The position numbers and the translations under genes were made by a program. A DNA stretch of 64,000 nt from Cotesia glomerata (Eukaryota; Arthropoda; Insecta; Hymenoptera; Braconidae). Positions 59,010-64,000 of this stretch are shown here, in pieces. Within the stretch, counting starts at the first letter, position 1. Each line of letters starts with the position of its first letter. The notes beneath the pieces were generated by a model. It did not search any database, was not told the origin of the DNA, and saw nothing but the letters and a program-made list of their open reading frames with translations. The stretch covers positions 11,803,403 through 11,867,402 of the forward strand of contig NC_058167.1 in the NCBI RefSeq assembly GCF_020080835.1, given 5' to 3'.

Positions 59010-60372
59010 TATGGTAACAAATTATCATGCTAGCATAAAGATAACAACTCTTATGATATGATAACAAATCATAGGTTGTAATAAGTAATTTATATGTTAT
59101 ATTAACAAAAAAGGTTTGTTGTTTTAGCAAAACCCTTTAGATAGTTCAACGAAACAGTTTAGTTGAATTAAAAAATCGGTTTGTTGAAGCAAAAAAATTG
59201 TTTCAAAAGGATAATAAATATTCTTGTTGGTTTAACAATAGTATATTACAACCCAAGGCCAGAAAGTTGGATTTCCTGGCGTATGGGCTACGCCTCGGCC
59301 ATCATATCACATACGTCCGGGTATCCAACATTCTGGTCATGGGTTGTATACTATTTTTCTTGCTCTCCAGCCGAAAGTACGCAACCCCGTGGAAGGGATT
59401 TTGCAAAACCGAGGCGAAGCCGAGGTTTTGCCGGGCGTGAGGGGGGCGCCGCCCGACTTTTGCAAAGCCGAGGCTTTGCTGGTCGGGGCGGGTATAAAAA
59501 AAAAAATAAAAGTTAATAAATTGAAAAAAAATGTTATTTTAAACTTTACTAACAAATGCTCTGATTAAGAGTGATATCATGCACAGAATTTGTCACAAAT
59601 ATTCAAACTCATTCTAATTACGTAATTTATTTTTTTAAGTTGATTAAAAATTAGTTTTTAATTAGTAATCGACGGCTAAGAAAGATTGAAATTAAATTAT
59701 TACAAGTTTGTAGAGTACATGGATCGTTTTATAAACATTGCTTTACTAACTATCAAAATATAAAAAAAAAAAAAAGCAAATAAAATTCACAAAACTATTA
59801 TGTTTTATTTTTTAAACTTTTTATATAAATTATTTACGCAGTATTATTATTAAATAGTTCATTAACAATGATCTAGTTAAAAATTATTTTTATTTTTTTG
59901 ACATTTTTTGGTTAGTTTATGCGCTGACATGTTACATACAGACGATGTTGTGACTGTTATATATACAGTTGAAACTCGCTGTATCGGCCGGTCGCGCCAC
60001 GAAAATACGAAAAAAAGCGAAGTTCTGTGCTGCCGAGCCAGAAAATATGCGTAGCGCGCATGCGTTAGAGCAGGCCATAAAAGTTGCTCTTCCTGGAGTA
60101 AATTGCTGCCAGGAAGAGCGTACTTTCGGCTAGGAGAGCAAGAAAAAAATATTTTATTGCAGTAACATAAACTACTTAGATGGTGTAACAAATTTTATTG
60201 TTCAAGTAGCTAAATAGTTTTTTTAAAATAATTAATTGTAGCAGTCACAAATTAATTTTGTTAAGGGAATAAATTGATTTTTTAAGGTAAAAAATAAATT
60301 TTGTTATCACAATAAAATCAATTGAGTAATAGTAATGGAATAATTTTGTTTCAACAACAAACAGATATTATA
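59010..60372 (+). repeat. dispersed AT-rich repeat, interrupted copy
   Basis: 59010-59238 and 60147-60372 match the two halves of 29165-29610 (inverted), joining at GGTTTAACAA and ATATTTTATTGC. The intervening 59239-60146 is foreign. Comparison with 29165-29610 gives an uninterrupted reference site. Confidence 0.72.
59239..60146 (+). mobile_element. GC-hairpin repeat, copy 2 (longer)
   Basis: About 908 bp. It begins with a hairpin (59239-59356, TAGTATATTACAACCCAAGG to its partner ending GGGTTGTATACTAT), then TTTTTCTTGCTCTCCAGCCG. The GC-rich GCCGAGGCTTTGCTGGTCGG follows, then an AT-rich body shared with copy 1. It ends with CGTACTTTCGGCTAGGAGAG, an inverted form of the sequence after the hairpin. 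So 59354 and 60146 may be terminal repeats of one element. Compared with copy 1, the hairpin arms lost about 18 bp near the loop. No coding frame is supported. Confidence 0.65.
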
Positions 60373-61453
60373 ATAATAAAAAAATGATTTTTATTGAAAC
60401 AACAGATCAATTTAAAGGTGATCCAAATTCATTTGTTATTACAATTTCGCTGACATTACTAGCGAAACTAATCAATTTATTACCATAAGTAAACTTCATG
60501 CTTCTGTGAGCTTCATCTTTTGTTATTTCAATCAAATCAATTTTATGAGTAGACTTTCCAAATGTACTTGATCAATTTACTGTCAGATTAAATTCACTAA
60601 AATTATTTCTTTACTCTACAATAAAAATAAAAAACATCTTAACATAAATATCTATATAAAATCATATGAGTAAAAAAATGTCTTGAGAGGATGAACATAA
60701 ATATAAAGATATCTTTTCATGTAAGCGATCATCACATTTTCCCTCATCAATCAACAAAGAAGTGAAGCATGAATATCAGTCACACAAAAATGATATCCAG
60801 GTTATTTGAATTTGATGTTATCACCAAAAAGATATGATATAAATATCATATGACACCTTGCGCACTTTATCAACACAGTTGTCTTGAATCAATATTTGAA
60901 TGCCGGTTGATAAATTATTTCGCTGAAAAGTTTCTTCGAGAAAGTATCGTCTGAAGTTCAGCTCCAATTGTATTGCCCAAAAAAAAAGATAAGATTTTTT
61001 TCACTTGCGAGTGTCATCTGGAATATATCGTCAACACATACTCATGTTCGCTTATATCATGGCAGCTGCGAAAGAGTTTGCTCGTCATTGTTGCAGGTGG
61101 ATAAAACTTTAGTTTTAATGCTTCTCTCTTCTTTCCAGCGCCGCATTATACTCTTATCGTTTCGGGCGAGCAAGCGGGTCGTCCTCGTTCTCGTAGTCCT
61201 GGAGTTTCTATTCTCCTGCTGAAAATTCTTGACTAGAAGGAACTGCGTCGGCAATGGTAAAATGGAAGCTATTGGTAAAAGGCTGGTAATCTATTGACCA
61301 ATACCACATATACTGTTTCCAAAAACTTTATCTGTTTCCGTGGGCCTCTGACCTCTTCCATACAAGCTTTGCGCTGTCTCGCGTTTCAAATATTGTACTG
61401 TGTTACTCGATACACTACCATCACCCAACAATCCAACTTCTCTGTACTCTATA

Positions 61454-61486
<33 letters not shown>

Positions 61487-62700
61487 CATTAATTTTTGTG
61501 CTATTTTTTTTGAAATATTTATCTTTGTGGCGTCATCTACATAAAAGAAAAAAAAATATTATTTTAAAAATTTCATTCCTGCTTCCGAAAATTCACTTTG
61601 AATCAATTCAACAAATTTTGAAAAATTTGATAATTTTAAATCGAGCAGAAAAATTATTGAAATTTAAAAGTTAAGTTTCACATTTTAAGAATTTTTCTGC
61701 TTAATTCTAAATAATGAAACTTTTCAAAATTAGTTTCTAAATTCAAGGTTTTTTCTCTTGAATCAAGTTAATTTTTTTATGTGTGTTAAATAGAATCTAA
61801 AATAAATTCTTGAATCATGACAAATAGTTAACTTTAAAATAATTTTCTTGGATCGAGAATATTTCTCTTAAATCAAGTAGTTGTTTATTCAATTTATGAT
61901 GCACTATATTATCGATTCAATAGATTATAACATATTATTAAGATACATATCGATACTAAAAGCCAGTTCTAATACATCAAAAATGCTTAGTAATCAACCG
62001 CAATCCTAAATCTCCTACTTCGCTAATGAAACCTCTAATTCGAAGCTTAGAATAATGAGCTACAAGCTTAAAATTTTTAAGACACCAAAATCAAAAGACA
62101 CTTGACCATTTCAGGATTTATCTATTAAATAAATTAGTTCAAAAAAATTTTTTAAACAATTACAATAATATTTTTTTCGTGGAATTTTTTTCCCAATTGG
62201 TTTGTTAAAAATAAAAGTTTTAACTGAAACTGACAAGTTATCAACAAAATTTCAGTAAATTCAAGTGTCTTTATCATTCACCCATTATTTCTATCACTTA
62301 TTCTGATATTCATCGCGCCTGAGCACATTTATATTTACCAGCAAATATATTTCTCATAAAAGCCATAATATCGCTTCCGTGAAGGCGAAATTGAAAAATC
62401 TCATGGGATATCGCGAGGAGATAGGTGTCAGATTCAATGTATCTTCCACATATCTCACGGGATATTTTTTATGACTGCCAGAGTTTGCAGGCGAGATTGA
62501 AAGCGGGATTAGACAACTCCGGATGTGCATACAAAAAAAAAATAACAAATCCTTTCACATACATTCTCTCAGCTTTGATCATATATCTCACTCACAAGAA
62601 TATAAAAAAATTTATTTAATATTTCTTTAATTAAATTTATTCGAAGCTCACTCTGTGATTGAATTTATCAAAAAATACTACTGGGTAAAAATAAAAAAAA
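60373..62700. other. no supported gene; MITE fragment and T-run
   Basis: 60960-61440 is more balanced, with overlapping frames on both strands and no recognised family. A T-run of about 30 is at 61458-61487. 61590-61785 is a fragment of the CACAGAAAA MITE family (TTCTAAATTCAAGG, ending ATTTTTTTATGTGTG). Confidence 0.4.
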
Positions 62701-63490
62701 AAAATTAGTAAAACGGTTCACCCTAAAGGCCATCCCTGCAACTTCCCGCTAATTCCATACCTGGGCGCTTAAAATTGTACTTATGACGTTTTTCAAATTT
62801 TTGAGCTCAAAATATAATTTATGTGATATTTTGAGCTCGCTGAGCTCAAAGAGATAGTATTTCTATGCATTTGAGCTCTTCGAGCTCAAAAGTCTGATAG
62901 CAGTTTCATAGAACACTACTTTTGGAATTTTCAAACCGCAATAACTTTCGAATGGATCAACCGATTTTCATCGGATGTTTTAATTGATCAAACCAAAAAT
63001 TTCGGAGTAATTTCGAAAAAACACTTTTTTCGGTTTTCTTTCGTTCACGATATCCCTCGAACGAATTAACCGATTTTGACCAGCTTGGTGGCGATCGACG
63101 TGGTTTTTTATTGTCTAAAGCTGATTAGTTTTTGGAATCGATCGGTGGAGCCGTTTAAAAGTTATCCAAAAAAAAACCACATTTGAAAAAATTTTTTTTC
63201 TTAATTTTTTTAAGATTTCCCAAAATCTACTGATTCGAATCGGTCCAAATTATACTCAAAATCTAAGTTTGGCCAAGCCCTTTCAAATGGCACCAACCGC
63301 GCACACATACACATACAGACACACACACACACATACAGACACAGTGACAACCTCGCGGGAGTAGTCAGGGAAGCTTCCTGTGACTTTCAAACGTCGAGAT
63401 CTGATGAAAACTCGATTTTTGCAAAACGGGGTGAAAACAATAACTTCCCGATTTTTGAAAATCTTTGATTTTCTTAGCGGAAAGTTAAAA
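62700..63490. repeat. probable dispersed repeat with a GAGCTC cluster and CA-rich tract
   Basis: Different in composition from its surroundings. Five GAGCTC words fall in 62803-62887, mostly within TTTGAGCTCAAA-like palindromes. Then come GC-richer stretches with ATCGATCGGTGGAGCC, a tract of ACACATACAGAC repeats at 63297-63346, and AACGTCGAGATCTGATG. There is no second copy in the window, so calling it a repeat rests on its appearance. Confidence 0.4.
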
Positions 63491-64000
63491 ATATTAATGC
63501 AGTTGTTTCTTTCAATATTATAATTTATTTATTATATCAAACTAAAGAACATATATATTTTGTAATTTATAAACAAAAAAAAATTATTTTTTATTTTTAA
63601 AAAATTATATTAAAAAATTTCCCAAAATTTTCACTTCGGAGAGATTAAATGACTTCGGAATCATTCACTCGCTAAATATTTTAGTGTATTTTTATTTCAA
63701 CCCTTCCAACATCTCAACGTTCTTCTACTCGAGTAGTTGCGATCTCGGACTTGTTTGTTCGTGCCAGCCATTTTGGTAAACCGCAACTATTAGAGTCCGT
63801 TGTCGCGTTCAATTCATCGAACTCGCTAGAATAATTCTCGAAATTCACTGCCAGATAATTAAGGAAGTTTTGCTAGGACAATTACTGTTCGTCTTAACTA
63901 GACTAGACTATACTATAGTCTACAGATATATCCCACCTATATCTGTATTTATCGGTTAAATTCTTCTTGAAAAATATCTCTTACTCAAAGTTCGAAGCTT
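63491..64000. other. no supported gene; balanced sequence at the edge
   Basis: 63690-63960 is nearer to balanced composition (CATTTTGGTAAACCGCAAC, GACTAGACTATACTATAGTC). It could be the upstream region of a gene beyond the right edge, but nothing proves this. Confidence 0.3.

Noticed and set aside
59181..59568. Several overlapping frames with Arg/Ala/Pro-rich parts
   Set aside because: They follow the GC-rich block of the hairpin repeat; the other copy at 31.5 kb does not keep the same frame.
1..64000. A novel multigene system
   Set aside because: Apart from the K2P exons I recognise no conserved protein domain on either strand.

Overview
This is AT-rich, intron-rich animal nuclear DNA. One gene is recognisable: the 5' part of an insect-type two-pore-domain (K2P) potassium channel on the minus strand, with coding exons at 7863-8210 and 757-1042 separated by a 6.8 kb intron. 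The reading frame leaves the window inside the first pore. The channel sequence and the transposon types suggest an arthropod, most likely an insect. A parasitoid wasp (Hymenoptera) is only my guess, from the general look of the repeats.

Layout. 1-756: start of K2P intron 2, with a short LINE-like 3' tail. 757-8210: K2P exons 2 and 1; intron 1 holds a triple-nested transposon (1673-3633), a MITE with a tRNA-like core (5146-5847) and three foldback repeats. 8211-9200: K2P 5' flank and a GC-richer patch with two short open frames. 9200-64000: I recognise no conserved protein gene. This part is intergenic or intronic DNA with many non-autonomous transposons, alternating with 0.5-2 kb stretches of apparently unique sequence.

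The repeats fall into clear groups. (1) Four Helitron-like copies (14446-15688, 34235-35280, 47975-48773, 55684-56811), with a shared 5' TCTATATTATTAAGAG end and a 3' hairpin before CTAG; they carry four, three, two and two internal palindromic units. (2) Many TA-flanked MITEs whose outer bases are CACGG, CACTG, CACAG or CACAA. (3) Large foldback elements, at least two with younger MITEs inserted near the centre of the palindrome (17053-18687 and 20651-21527). (4) 3' ends of non-LTR retrotransposons. (5) A repeat with a GC-rich hairpin, present in inverted copies at 31.5-32.1 kb and 59.2-60.1 kb. There is also a 136-137 bp minisatellite, a roughly 600 bp tandem duplication with an empty and a filled MITE site, and several microsatellites.

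I see no rRNA, intact tRNA gene, CRISPR array, operon or novel multigene system. The most informative content is the transposon stratigraphy: several insertions can be ordered in time, and some have an uninterrupted related copy within the window.
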